Source of the DNA: Chamaecrista fasciculata
Taxonomy: Eukaryota > Streptophyta > Magnoliopsida > Fabales > Fabaceae
Reading direction: 5' to 3'
Assembly (NCBI GenBank): GCA_003254925.1
Contig: QANZ01039871.1
Span: 32,178-96,177 of the forward strand
DNA length: 64,000 nucleotides
Within the stretch, counting starts at the first letter, position 1. Each line of letters opens with the position of its first letter. Of the stretch, positions 11,149-24,238 are shown piece after piece. The notes beneath the pieces were generated by a model that saw only the letters and a list, made by a program, of their open reading frames with translations, ran no database searches and was not told the origin of the DNA. The position numbers and the translations under genes are program-made.

Positions 11149-12710
11149 GAGGATGCCACTGATGTATGTATGTATGCTTAAAAAACTTAAAGAATGTCTA
11201 GAATGTGTATATAAATCTCAAGTCTGGTATTATTGGTAGTTTCTCTTCGAACATATATACTTTATATAGTGTTGAAGTCCATGGCCCTTTTTGTGTGGTG
11301 GGATGTTGAAATATGTAAGGTAGGATTGGTAGAAAGGGTAGTTCAACTTGTAATTTTTTTTAGAGCCCCAATAGATGATGATTTTGTTTAGAACCTCTAT
11401 ATGTTTTTAATAGGATGACAATGAATTATTATTACTTTAATGGAGCATAACATAATTGCACTACATAGGCAACATGATTTGCAGCACAGAAAGTTGAGAC
11501 TTGAGAGAGATTAAGAAAAATAGCGCGCAAATTAAAAGAGTGCACTAATTCTTACCCATGTTGCCCCACCTTTTCAAATGACAAAAAAGTCAATTAAAAA
11601 TATCTTACAATATTTGGGCAGTGTATCCCCTGCTGAACGACACCCTGTCATTCCGCAGAGACCAATCATGTGGCGCCACATGTGCAGTGGCGCACACTTG
11701 ACGCCATATGATTGGTCCTCACGCGAACGACAGGGCGTGCCCTTCGGCAGAGGATCTGTGGCCCAATATTTGATGTTGTGTTTGAGATATTCCACTTCCA
11801 AGTTCCATGTCTGATTTGATGTCAACAATGTTGCTTGACTTCTCTTGAGCACTTAAAGGATAAATGAAAATGATGAGTACTCTGCGTCACTGGCTCACGC
11901 CATGGCATGACATGAAAAATTATTTTTACCCCCAAACCATATATGACTCTTTCTCTCTAATAAATACCCTCATTTATTAATTTCCACCTCAAATAAATGC
12001 TACATTAGCATTAATGGATTTATTTCCAAGTTCCAAGTCTAATTTGGATCTTGTGTTACTATATATATATTAAATTACTTTGTTGCGTCATCCAATCTTA
12101 GTGAGTCAACATTTGTTACGGGCCACATTGATGGGGACCTGTACTTCTCACTATGTAGTCTTGGTCGTTTGAGATTTTGAGTTCATTTCTAGTTCACCAT
12201 TTTTTTCAATTTATTAATCATTATGAAAAAAATATGTATATGAAATACATAGTTGAAGTTGCTCATAAAAAGGAAGGTTGACTAGAAAGCTAAAAACATA
12301 AACACCATCAACCATTCAACCCCTTTGCTTCAATTAAATATTTCTTTCCAAATAAGCTTCAATTTTGAGAGACCAACAATTGAAGAAAATGGGGTTCAAT
12401 TGCATAGGCAGATTGTTGATTATATAACCTCGCTATTTCAGGAGGTAAGTATATAATAAATGGATTATTAAGCCATAAATGGATTATTATATGTTTGTCC
12501 ATATTTGAAATGGAATTTTCATTTTTAAGCCATAGATTGGCTTCTAATCTTTCGTTTATAATAAATGGATCATTTTACTTTCTTTAATGTTAACTACAAT
12601 TTCTTTAGTCCAACAAATTTAAAACGAAGGTACCGACTACATACGTGGGCCTGGGTTGTAAATTTAATTTGATTACAAGTTAAAACCTCATTTTTTTTTA
12701 ATCTTGTATG
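11149..12710. other. RBK2 3' region and intergenic DNA
   Basis: 3' UTR of the kinase followed by AT-rich spacer. It contains one small foldback element (11612-11775) and no gene that can be supported. Confidence 0.5.
11612..11775. mobile_element. Small GC-rich foldback element (about 165 bp)
   Basis: A near-complete palindrome. The left part TTGGGCAGTGTATCCCCTGC pairs with the right part GGCAGAGGATCTGTGGCCCAA, and the inner GACCAATCATGTGGCG pairs with CGCCATATGATTGGTC. TAT flanks both sides. GC content is well above the surroundings. The superfamily is not certain; a 3-bp duplication would suit PIF/Harbinger. Confidence 0.6.
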
Positions 12711-13351
12711 TAGGGGTGTTTGTGGGCTGGATTGGGTTTAGGGCGGGTTGATTTGGGCTGAAATTTTTTTAAGGGCGGGTTGGTTTGGGTTGGGTTTTGA
12801 GAAAAAATATTTTAGACCAAACCAAACCGCAGCGGGTTGGGTTGGACGGGCTGACCCATTCCAATTTGCAAACAATGTTTTTTTTTTCAAAAATTTACTT
12901 GACTTTACAATTTTTTTATCTTTCAATTTTCTCATATTGAATTTTGATGAAAAAAAATGTCTTATTATCATTATTCTTGAATTAATAATATAATTGAAAG
13001 TCATATATACTCATCTAAAGAAGTTGAAGTTGGGCGTATACAAGTCAAACTTGATTAATTGAAAGTGAAGTTACTAATGCAACGTTAAGGTTGAGGGGGA
13101 AAAATTGTTCAAGAGTCATATATATTATATAATTATATTAACTATTATTTATATATATTAAAACAAACAAATAAATAAAAAAATGGCGGGCTAGCGGGTT
13201 GGGTTGAGCGAGCTCATAATTCTGAAACCCGAAGCCCGACCCAAACCACTACGGGTTGAGAATTTTCAAACCAAACCAAATCAACCAAAACCTGCGGTTT
13301 GGGTTGGTTTTAACGGGTTGGCGGGTTGACCCGAACTACTGAACATCACTA
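12711..13351. mobile_element. hAT-type non-autonomous element (641 bp)
   Basis: The ends are TAGGGGTGTTTGTGGGCTGG and, complemented from the right, TAGTGATGTTCAGTAGTTCG. The 8-bp target duplication is CTTGTATG (12703-12710) and CTTTTATG (13352-13359). Subterminal GGGTTGG/GCGGGTTG words repeat on the left and occur inverted and direct on the right, flanking a very AT-rich core. No transposase. Confidence 0.82.
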
Positions 13352-13359
13352 CTTTTATG

Positions 13360-14329
13360 TATGAACCATACTTTTTTTTAATAGGTGTATGAAGAGACTT
13401 TACTTTAGTTAAGGAATTTTTCTTTTTTGTTTTAAAGTGGACATTTATATTTTTGTGATTCTTCACTTTTGATTCAAAGTTATTAAATGTGATTATATTT
13501 TTATTGTTTTAAATTCAAATCTGATAAATTTGGAGTTACTATTTACTTTTAATGAATACTTTATTTATTTAATTGAGGTCATAAGAAAACAAAGTTAAAT
13601 TCATTTGAAAAATAATGGATTGTTGATTTTCACGATTAAACAAATGAAGCTTATTATATATTTATCGTTTTAAGTTCGAATATAACAAATTTGTAACTCC
13701 AAATTATTTTTGACGCATTCTTTCTCTATCTAATTAAAGTCATCATAAAACAAAGTCAAATTGCTCATTGATAGTATGATTGAGAGAAAAAGTAAATAAA
13801 TACAAAAATATAAGGAACTACTTTGAAATAAAAAAAAGATGTAAGATCAAAATGAAATCTAACTTATACATAAATGATCAAAATGAGATTTTAACCATTT
13901 AACTTTGATTTGATATTTATTATATAATTAGTATAAAGTTTGGGGACCAAAATGATACTTTTGCCTTATTTTTTAAAAACCTTGGATTGGCGTTTGGGAC
14001 TTTGGGTGATGTGGACAATGGACACCATTCTCTGAAAATAGTCAAATACTCTCATATAATGGCTCCAAATTTTTCTACCAAAGGAAAAAAAAATGGCTCC
14101 GAATTTTTGAAAACGAAAAAGCAAATTCCCGCGAATCTCAAAATGGATGCCAGGTTGGCAATCCTTGTGATCCTGTATCGACCAATCAGCGTGGAGTCTC
14201 GGAGCCTATACATATACAGTTCCATTCTTCACAGTACATTCTCATCAGTCATCCTGAATCTTCTTCTACTTCGTCACACTCTCTGTAAAATCTAGGGTTA
14301 GGGTTCGTTCACTGTAATCAGAATCGAAG
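13360..14329. other. Intergenic DNA and H2A.X promoter
   Basis: AT-rich to about 13980, then the promoter and leader of the histone gene. No separate gene seen. Confidence 0.5.
14125..14133 (+). promoter_or_regulatory. E2F-type site upstream of H2A.X
   Basis: ATTCCCGCG matches the E2F consensus WTTSSCGSS. It lies 197 bases upstream of the ATG, with a CCAAT box (14181-14185) and a TATA-like CTATACATATA (14206-14216) between. S-phase control by E2F is known for many plant replication and repair genes; binding here is inferred. Confidence 0.5.
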
Positions 14330-14851
<522 letters not shown>

Positions 14852-15840
14852 AGTTTTCTAGGGCTCCTCCAACTTTTTGTTTCTCTTTTTAATCTCTTGT
14901 TGGAATATAGTTGTAAATTACATGTTTCGTTGATTTTCTATATCGGCTGGTAGGAAGATGTAATACTTGTCCTCTGAACTTAAACGAACATGATGATCCT
15001 TTTGCAATCTTTTGTTTGATCATAAACGATTTGGTTTGGGTGCCTTTAGGGGTAGGACTTTGGCTTCAAAAACTATTTATGGACTTTGTCAGTAATGTTC
15101 AAGTTCCGATTGAATGTGGGTTCATCACAAATCAAGTTCACAAATCATGATTATCACAAATCATGTGAACTTGAAAATACTGGAAAATATACTTAAACCC
15201 GAGCCTTGAATCACTTGTTAAATTGTTGGTGCTCAGTTTGTCAGGTTATCAATGCCTGTTCTATACAGTGGTAAACTCAAACATGAAACCTAGTCGCTCA
15301 GCACTTAATCTATTCCTTTTTATTTTAATATATGTGTATATATATAACATTTCTGGATCCATTAGAAAGTTGGGTTCCAGTCAGAGATAATCTATAGGCT
15401 GATACAAACAATCTATTATATCCTGTGTTTGGTGAAGGAACCTTCGGTAATGAAATATTTACTATTTAGCATTTACACCGAATCTGCACAAATGAAAACA
15501 GAGGAGCGCAAAACCCACTTCGTTGTTGAGAGTTGAGGAAAATCGCACAAAAGGGAGTGGAATGAAGAAACGGTGTCGTCTGCCATAAGTTATTTTCTTG
15601 GGGCCTATATTTCTAGTGTTGCGAATAATTGAATTGTGTCTGGTCATCCTTGTCATCGGCCCTCGTGTAATATTTAAGATTTCTTTATTTTCTTATTATT
15701 CTGAAATGAAGTGGACAAATGATAATCTTTATTGTGTGGTTAATAGCGCGTGCTATGACCTCCAAACTCCAAACCCTGGTTGTTCGGGAAAAAAAATTGG
15801 TGTTTGAGAGGGCAATTTGAACCTAAATGAATTTTATGAA
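14852..15840. other. H2A.X 3' region and upstream region of the M41-type gene
   Basis: The first part is 3' UTR of H2A.X. The rest holds no recognisable exon, though non-coding leader sequence of the next gene probably lies after about 15500. Confidence 0.5.
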
Positions 15841-18084
15841 ATGGGTATTGTGATGAATTATGTGGGTGTGGGTCTAACATTGTCATGTCCGAAACGACTG
15901 AAATTGATGTCTTTGGAATCAAGGGCTAGATGCTCCTCTGAAGTTGGGGTTTCTAGGCGACAACTACTAGAACAGGTTGATAAGGAGCTTTCTAAAGGCG
16001 ATGATAGAGCTGCACTCTTACTTGTCAAGGACTTGCAGGGCAAGCCTGGTGGCCTTCGATGTTTCGGTGCAGCCAGGCAGGTTTTGTGCTTTCTGAATCG
16101 TTTCTTCTTTAGCTTTTTTTTGGGTTTTGTACTTTTAATTTAATCATCCTACTAGGCTTAATGATAATTCGTGTTAAACTTTTGCTCGTGCTTTGTTCAA
16201 TCTATTCTAAATGGTTTCTGTTAAATTCTTTTTATACTCACGGGCTTCTTGCAAACCTAGGTTGGAAGTTGGAACAGAACAGGGGTATGTACATCTTGAT
16301 GAAAGGGGACTTTTCATAGTTATCTATCTGCTAAAATGATTAGTTCTTAACAAAATCATGTATATCATCAGTATATGTTATAACCTCACAATTGTTAACT
16401 CTAAATTTTATGTAGTTCTCTAAAATCTCATCATGTAGTGACAAATGTTGTGGAGTATTGACTTGAAAGATGGTAGTTTGCGTCATGCATTTTTAGGTAA
16501 TCTTTGTAGGTGCCTCAAAGACTTTACACCTTGGACGAACTGAGGTTGAATGGAATAGAAACGCAATCTCTTCTATCACCGGAGGATTCAACTCTCAGTT
16601 CGATAGAGAGAAATCTGCAGATTGCTGCTATTTTAGGAGGGCTTACTGCATGGAATGCCAATGGACTGAACCCGCAACAATCCTTCTTTACGACGCTGGC
16701 ATTGCTGTTTCTATGGACACTAGACTTGGTATAATATACTTAAAATTCGATGAGAATGAATTTTGTCTTTTGCAAACTTGACCAGAAAAAGATGAAGTGC
16801 ATCTCTAATTGAAAAGTTATCCATTTCATATTTGGTCACACGTTCTGCTCAACATAAATGAGTTTCCTGTGGTGCAACAAAAGAAGGCATTGTTTCCTTT
16901 GTATAAATTTTTGCCTTCAATGAGATATCATCGTCCTTGTCCAATCTTACATTGTGAAAATGTGGACAAAGCAATTTATCTATCATTCCATCACACAATT
17001 ATTGGTCAAATAGTTACAGTGGTATGATCCTCTCTTTCTCTCTATCATGCTACAATCTCATCAACTAGGTTGTTTATAGGTCTCTTTCGGTGGAGGTCTT
17101 GGAAACTTGTTTCTTGATACAGTTGGTCACAACTTCAGCCAGAAATACCACAATAGGGTTATTCAAGTCAGATTCTTCTCTCCTTATAGTCTAATTCAAC
17201 AGTTTACATAATTATAATGAATTAACCGTTAAAATGACTAATTTATGCAGCATGAAGCTGGTCATTTCTTAATTGCTTATCTCGTAGGAATTCTCCCAAA
17301 GGGTTATACACTTTCTAGTTTGGATGCTCTAAAGAAGGAGGGATCTCTCAATGTTCAAGCAGGGACTGCCTTTGTGGATTTTGAATTTGTTGAGGAAGTA
17401 AGTTGCTTGCTCTATTTTTATTCATTTTTCTGAACTCAGTTTATTTGTTCTTGCCACTATACAACCATTCAAAATTATGAGAATGCATACTAAATCATTT
17501 ACTTTGTTATCTCTGTTAATTATTAGTGCCTTCCATGTCATGCAGGTTAGTGCGGGAAAAGTAACAGCATCAGTATGTTACTGATTGACCTTTAAACTTT
17601 CACTGCTCATAAGTTTATTTCTTTGATTGATGAAGCATAAAATGAATTACTTAACACATTTTCACTTTCTGTTCATATATTATTAGACATTGAACAGATT
17701 TTCATGTATAGCACTGGCTGGTGTTGCAACCGAATATCTTTTGTATGGAATTGCTGAAGGAGGTCTGGATGACATAAGAAAGGTTTCTTCAACACTTAAA
17801 ACTGCACTAACAGTTTCAATTTGTGTGAATACAAAAATGGAAAAGTCATTATTTGCAAATTTCTTTTCTTGTAATGATGGTAGTTGGATTTGTTGCTGAA
17901 GAGCCTGGGCTTCACACAGAAGAAAGCAGACTCTCAGGTGAGATGGTCTCTGCTAAACACGGTGTTACTGTTGCGTCGACATGAAGGAGCTCGTGCTAAG
18001 CTTGCTGAGGCCATGTCCTTGGGAAAATCTGTAGGATCCTGCGTTGATGTTATAGAAGAATTTATAGATGTTTCAGATCTGTGA
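15841..18084 (+). CDS. Chloroplast M41-type (FtsH-like) metallopeptidase without AAA domain
   Basis: Seven exons: 15841-16080, 16510-16728, 17080-17166, 17251-17397, 17546-17572, 17687-17782, 17884-18084; 338 aa, all introns in phase 0. The zinc motif HEAGH (residues 183-187) starts exon 4, and a second M41-like block, ALAGVATEYLLYG...GGLDDIRK (about 249-272), supplies a likely third metal ligand. A hydrophobic stretch (SFFTTLALLFLWTLDLV) lies before the active site. The N-terminus is Ser/Arg-rich and lacks acidic residues early on, fitting a plastid transit peptide. There is no AAA+ ATPase domain, unlike true FtsH. It resembles Arabidopsis At5g27290 and, more distantly, VIR3 (identifiers from memory). 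Exon 5 is only 27 nt. Whether it is proteolytically active is unknown. Confidence 0.85.
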
Positions 18085-18524
18085 TTCAAATTGAGTGTCT
18101 TGAACATGTTACTTGTTACAGAAGATGAAAGCAATTTCAGCTTCGTTTGTTTTGCACTTTCATGTGATGTGTGAATAAATGGGCGCATTTGTATAGAGGG
18201 AAGGACAGTAATAATCACACGTCTAAATACGAACCTACATAAGAACAAAAAATGTTTTCGGTACACCAGCGTCTAGAAGTTAAAATTTATTATTAACTTA
18301 AATTCAATAATTTTTTTTAATATTGATAGTAATAAAATATAAAGTCAAATCAAATTTATTATTAAATTTTAATTTCTATTTTTTTTATATAAGCTATAAT
18401 TAGTTTTTGCTTATTTCAATTTACGCAGAAACTAATTTCTTTTGAGGTATATTATCAATATTTAGTGATTTAATGATAAAATAAATGGGTTGTATATTTG
18501 AGCTTTTTGCCTATAATTTTACGA

Positions 18525-18930
18525 GGGTAAATTACACTTTGGTACCCTGTGGTTTGACTCTATTTCACTTTGGTACCCTGTGGTTTGAAACTTGACATTT
18601 TGGTACCCTGTGGTATTCTCTATTAACACTTTGGTACCCTTTGGAGTTATTTTGTAATTTTAACCATAACAAATTTTGCAAAAATTACATATTGACCCCA
18701 AAAAATTTTCAAAAAATTACAAATAGGTCCTTGGATACATATTATATAGGGACTAAAATGAAAAATTTAAAATTTTTTGGGGTCAATATGTAATTTTTGT
18801 AAAATTTATTATGGTTAAAATTACAAAATAGCTCCAAAGAGTACCAAAGTGTTAATGGAGAATACCACAGGGTACCAAAGTGAAATAGGGTCAAACCACA
18901 GTCCACAGGGTACCAAAGTATAATTTACCC
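18525..18930. mobile_element. Mutator-type MITE, family A copy 2
   Basis: 406 bp, GGGTAAATTACACTTTGGTA at the left and the inverted copy at the right. The 9-bp target duplication is ATTTTACGA (18516-18524) and ATTTTACAA (18931-18939), 8 of 9 identical. The arms consist of tandem TTTGGTACCCTGTGGT-like units. It is the least eroded family A copy here and the best reference for the family. Confidence 0.92.
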
Positions 18931-18966
18931 ATTTTACAATGTTATTTCTGTTTTTTTAAGGTTATA

Positions 18967-19333
18967 GGCTAAAGTACTAATTTCGTCCCAAAATTTTATA
19001 TTAATTATCAATTTCGTTTTCAATCTTTTTTTGTGGTCAATTTCGTCTTCAATGTTTTACATTTTGATTACTTTTATCGTTTGACTAATTTCTTTTAATG
19101 ATTAATGATAAATTGCATTTTGTTTTTTTAATTTGAGTCAAGATTTAAGTTTTTTTTTTGTTCATTTTACATTAAACACGTAGATTCCGTCGTTAATATT
19201 TGGTCAAAGTAAGAGCAACGGATAAAATTAATCAAAATGCGAAACATTAGGGATGAAATTGATAACAAAAAAAGACTGAGGACAAGATTCACAATTAGTA
19301 TAAAATGTTAGGGAGGAAATTAATAATTTTGCC
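18967..19333. mobile_element. Inverted-repeat MITE, family D
   Basis: Left end GGCTAAAGTACTAATTTCGT, right end reading TTAATAATTTTGCC, with inverted internal blocks (TTTCGTCCCAAAATTTTATA against TATAAAATGTTAGGGAGGAA). Flanking duplication is weak because the right side runs into TA repeats. The terminus resembles families A-C. Confidence 0.7.
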
Positions 19334-19462
19334 TATTATATATATATATATAAATCGATGGGGGTTACGCTGACGAAGAAACCGTTTCACGAAGTCCGGT
19401 GATCAGACGCCAAGTGCGGCGACGAAGACAAATTGGAAACGGAAGGGGCTTGTTTTGTAGTG

Positions 19463-22400
19463 ATGGCTGTACAGTGGATTTTGTTATGCCATGGATTCGT
19501 GACTCTGTTAATTGTTGTCTCCTTCCTCTGTGGTCAATGGCCCATCTTTCAGGGCACTTTCATCCAAAGCATTCACTACTTCCTCACTTTCGGCGCTTAC
19601 GACTACTTCCTGTATGTACTCCCTTATTCTACTGCTCTTTCCTCCTTCTATCTCTTTTTTATTATTTCCTTCCATCTTTACTTCAATTCCTCTATCCTTG
19701 CAGCCGTTTTGTTGGCGCTGTTTTCGGTTCTAAGTGTACAAATGCCGTTCTCTCTGTCGAATATTTCTGCTGCGACCGACCTAATCCTATCTTGCAGGTT
19801 CCTAAACCTACTTTCACCTTTTCCTTTCCGCTTAATCTATACTTGATTTTGTATCACCCCAACTATGATTTGATTCGGATTTTTATGCTTGATGCTTCTT
19901 CCGCTATTTACCATTCAGTAGGGGTTACATGTTACGCCTACAAATTTGTTCAAATACTTGGTGGTATTTTTAATTTTATTTTGATTTAGAGAGCTGTTGA
20001 TTATGTGACATAGATTTGTCTTGGTAGTAAATTATGGCTTCTATTGTGGTTAGGAGATTTATTGAGAGAGGGAGAGAATTATCTCCTATTTTGTGTGCCA
20101 ACTATCCCTCAATGAACACAAGAAGAAAAAAAAAATCATTCAGATTTATTTATGTAATACATGAAGTATATAATATTTTCTCATATGTAAGTCTGAATTC
20201 TGCCATTCCAAAAATTTGAGTTCAGCATTTGGTTCTTTGTTATTATCTTCTTTTGTAAATATTTTTAGATGACATCGATCCGGAGTGTTCAAATGGTGGA
20301 GTTTCAAACCTGTTTTAGTTTGTTGGATGAACTACTTCCTTTTGGTTGATTTCTATGAGAAGCTATATCAAGAAAATAATATACATGAAAATAGAACAAT
20401 AGTAAATCAAAGATTGACAGGAAGAAGTGGTGCAATCAGAGCCATTGACCATAATCGTCTTTTCATTAACAGACACAGATACATGTAGTTACATTTTACA
20501 GAGACTATAGGCTCGGGTCCTTGATTTGATTCTTTTAAGAATTTACTGCTCTTGACATTTCCCTTGTTATGGAATCAGCCCGGTAGTGTTAGTGTATTTA
20601 TATGAGCATCTGCTTTATCGAACCATTGCTATATTATAATACTAGTGGTTTGGAAGCTATTCTATTTTCTGTGAAATTATTGCTCTGATTTGCTTGTTCA
20701 ACGATTGTGAACAGGAAAGAAAAAAATCCCAAACAAAGCCTTGATTTTTCTTTTTAAATATCATCAAGTGAAGTTCAATTTACTTTTTGGTTGGATATTC
20801 ATGTGTAATTTGGTGATTGTGACTCTGTTGGTTATCTGAATAAATTTCTGTTTATTGCAGGTTTTATATTTTGCGATAATCGGCCTAACATATTATTTTA
20901 TTGCAAAGTCATCCTTTGTCTATATTCCTGGCTATTATTTAAGTGGAATTCACAGGTTTTCACAAGAACCTATATATTACTCTTTCGACTCTTTATGTTT
21001 ATCTCAGCATTATTCTATCATGAAATTTGTTAGACATTTTATGCCTTTTTAGGTACACTAGCTTGCTGGCAGTTGCTGTTGGAATTCTGCTCTTTCTTTT
21101 GACTAGCTTTTCTGATCCAGGAACAATAACTTCTGAGAATGTTTCTCAGTATCTCTCTGCTTATCCCTATGATAATATCATTTATGCAGAGAAAGAATGT
21201 TCAACTTGCAAGATTCAAAAGTGAGTCTTGTGTTGTTTTTTTCCATGCTGTAAAGTATTTGCTAGTGCCGATAAGTATAACTGTAACATGATCTTATTTT
21301 TTTATGTAGACCTGCTAGGTCCAAGCATTGCAGCATATGTGATCGCTGTGTGGCACGCTTTGACCATCACTGTGGATGGATGGTTAGGAATCTTGAAGTT
21401 CTCGCACTTCATGAGATTGTTTGTGTCTCATTGTAAGATTTTTTTTTTCCTTTGGGTTTTGCTAAAAGATTTTTTCCTTGCAGAATAATTGCATAGGGGA
21501 GAGAAACGCCCGGTATTTCATAGCCTTTCTTTTCTGGTAAGTGCCATATTTGGTGCATTAGAGCATCCGTATGTTATAAGTAGCAATGTATATTTTTTAC
21601 ATTTGTTTTGCTTTCAATATGTTTGCTACCCACCTGCCTACCTATCTGCTTCAATAACTCTGGAATTCACTGGAACAATATTCATGACATAAAATATTAG
21701 TTGTTCCTCATTTTACACACAACAGTCCCTTTTAGATGCATGACTAAAACACTCATCCAGATCAGATATGGCCTTTGGTGCCATCTTGTAAAGCCGTATC
21801 CTATAGATATAACTACCTCCTAAAGGAAAGGTTTTGGGAGCGATTTTCTAGTGCTTGGCTAGTTGGATAGACTCTGTACATGAAATAACCTACCTAAGGT
21901 TCAGAGTAGATGGCCCTGAGACAGCCTTCCAATTTCCAAACTGCCCTCTACTTTCTTTGTATATATATATTTTTAATTGAAACATACATATTTTTACCTA
22001 CATTTATTTATATTTTTTCTATGCTGTACCACTGAACCACTGTCTTATACTTATTCCAATTGCCAACACATGCACAATTTGATAAGAAAATTTTGTTGAA
22101 AATTATCTTCTCTTTATTGTTGTAATGCCATTTTAGTTGACTTTATTTTGTCACTCTAATCTGGGTCAGGCATTTATGCTACCTGAGTTATCCTTGACTT
22201 TAGTTTTACCTTAAATGGTAATAATTTCTGCATTTTTTTAAATATCCGGTTCCATTTATAATATGAAATTCTTTAGTGTCTTTTAGGCATTTCTTTCTAT
22301 GCTTGTATGGAACCGTTGCCATTGGTTTGCTTCTTGCTGGAAGGCTAAAAGAATTAAGAGTTGTACATATTCTTACAGGTACAATTGATTTGTATGTAAA

Positions 22401-24063
22401 ATCTATCTTATGATAATTTGCTTCTTATATTAATACTGACACTTCTTTGATATTTATTTTCTAGTTTATTATGGAATAGAAAATTCTTTTCTTCGTTTAG
22501 CTCCGCATGTTGTACAGGTGAGAGATTTATTTTTCTTGCACTTCCTATATGCTGACTTGTTGATTCTTTCACAGTGGAGTACTTGCATTTGTTCCTATTT
22601 TGTTATCTCCTTCCCATTATAATGTCAAATGGTCTTTTGCTGTCACAGTGGTTGTTAGGATCGCATCACACTCTAATACTTCTTGTGGTGTTCCTTGCAA
22701 TTGTTGGAATGCTATTGGTTGGGTTTTTCGGTTACCATGCTAAACTCTGCCTCAGCAACACTACGACTAATGAGGTAGTCTCTACTGCTACCTTGCAATA
22801 TTGAATACCGTATATTATATGTTTGGTAAATTATGAAATGGGAAGAGGCAAGAAACCTCCTTTCTCCATGTGAAGAAATATTCTTATCTAGCCAAGGACA
22901 GGATTGCCTTTAAGTAGTTGAGCTAAGGATGCATGGTTGTGATTTATGCAGTTAGGATGTTGGGGTAAATCCACACTATGTCATAAGAAACCTGACTAAA
23001 CTGATCGGCATGGAATTAAGATGATGTGAATCACCATGATGTATTATTTAACTAAGGGACAGCATGTACATTCAGAAATTTCACTGTTTGTGGAATGAAT
23101 CTATGATCAATCATTAGGTAGGACTAAAACAAAACTTCAAAAATAATGGCGTAGTTTTGGATTAGCTCAAAGGCTGTTAGAATCTACTACTTACTGCTTC
23201 TTGGTAAGTGTGGCGTGGGTAGGCATGTTAGTTCTTATTAATTCATTGATATTCTCCACTGCCTGTATTTGTTGTTCCTTTATCTTCATTTTGCTTCTAT
23301 TATCCTATTATTGGTCAGTTCAACCAATCCGGTTCTAATGTTCTGACCTGTTGACACAGTATTGACTATTTGACTAAAACTGATATTCACGTAACCCTCA
23401 CATTTAAAAACTGCATAGGTAATATCATCTGAATTTTTATTTGAAAAAGAAAAAAATTGTGGGGCCACCAAAATTCAGTGGCTTGTATTGTTTGTACCTC
23501 GAAACCATGGATTAGGGCACAACAATAATTCGGACAGGGTGACACACAATCTCAAGAGTCCATATGTAACTTAGGGTCTTCTTGTGTCTGATATGAGTGA
23601 TGGCATCGATTGGACACAAACAACTTCTATATTAAAATGTCTTGCTTTATAAGTTTATGCAGGTTTTGTTATCCAAAAGTGTTGTATTTATCTGGAAAAT
23701 CTCGATGCCTTCTACCATAGGCACTCCTTAATCCTCATGTCATGAAAGCTCAAATTAAAGCATTGCTTTGTGTTGTGGATTATGCAGACATTCAAGTGGC
23801 AAGAGTACATTATCTGGCAAAGGAAGGTAAATGAAGCAGAGGCGAGTGCTGCAGCTCTAAGAGCAAGTATAAGTGGAATGAGCAACGATCGAAAGCCCTT
23901 GTTGAGCAAGTGGAGAGCCTTCTTTCAAAGGTCACCTCTTCAAAATGTGCAAGTTGTCCCAAATAATGTTTATGATAAAGGATTCATTCACAATGCTCTG
24001 GAGGTGATTTTCCCTTTGTCTACAAGACGCTCATTTTCGAGAACCAAATCGAAGCCGGAATGA
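19463..24063 (+). CDS. PAT17: DHHC protein S-acyltransferase, PAT17-type
   Basis: Ten exons: 19463-19611, 19704-19797, 20861-20955, 21053-21220, 21310-21382, 21484-21536, 22287-22378, 22465-22517, 22649-22774, 23788-24063; 392 aa. It transfers palmitate to cysteines of membrane-associated proteins. The Cys-rich domain is intact: [20 protein letters not shown], then CVARF and DHHC at residues 187-190, then [15 protein letters not shown]. Hydrophobic segments lie at the N-terminus, around residues 80-130, and twice after the DHHC domain, as expected for a four-or-more-pass enzyme. The C-terminal tail is basic and cytosolic. Overall similarity is to Arabidopsis PAT17 (At3g04970, from memory). 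Exon 9 has two CACAG/TGG acceptors (exon starts at 22576 and 22649); only the second keeps the frame. Start chosen at the first Met before a hydrophobic segment. Confidence 0.93.
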
Positions 24064-24100
24064 GAGTGCTTCCTCAATTTGGATCCTTTATAGTATTTTA

Positions 24101-24238
24101 AAGGTGGAGCGCTGAGAGAGATAGGAATAAGTTAGAGAGAGAGAAAGTGTCAGTGATAGGAATAAGTTAGAGAGAGAAAGTGTCAGTGGGATCCACTTTC
24201 TCTCTCTACTTGTTCCTTTCTCTCTCTGCACTTCACTT
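24101..24238. repeat. Hairpin with tandem 33-35 bp repeats in the PAT17 3' region
   Basis: Two direct copies, 24121-24155 and 24156-24188 (ATAGGAATAAGTTAGAGAGA...GTGTCAGTG), are followed by an inverted copy at about 24190-24238 (CACTTTCTCTCTCTACTTGT). The ends (AAGGTGGAGCG; GCACTTCACTT) are roughly inverted. It starts 38 bases after the PAT17 stop, so it probably folds in that 3' UTR. Confidence 0.75.

Larger units (their letters stand above)
18085..19462. other. Intergenic with two MITEs
   Basis: 3' UTR of the M41-type gene, two inverted-repeat elements, and from about 19350 the 5' UTR of PAT17. No other gene. Confidence 0.6.

Noticed and set aside
13987-14295. 102-aa open frame upstream of H2A.X
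   Set aside because: Covers the promoter elements and leader of H2A.X; no domain.
18085-18266. Minus-strand 110-aa open frame overlapping the end of the M41-type gene
   Set aside because: Shadow of exon 7 and 3' UTR; no family similarity.
19399-19989. 196-aa open frame on the plus strand
   Set aside because: Different frame over PAT17 exons 1-2 and their introns; the DHHC gene model explains this DNA.
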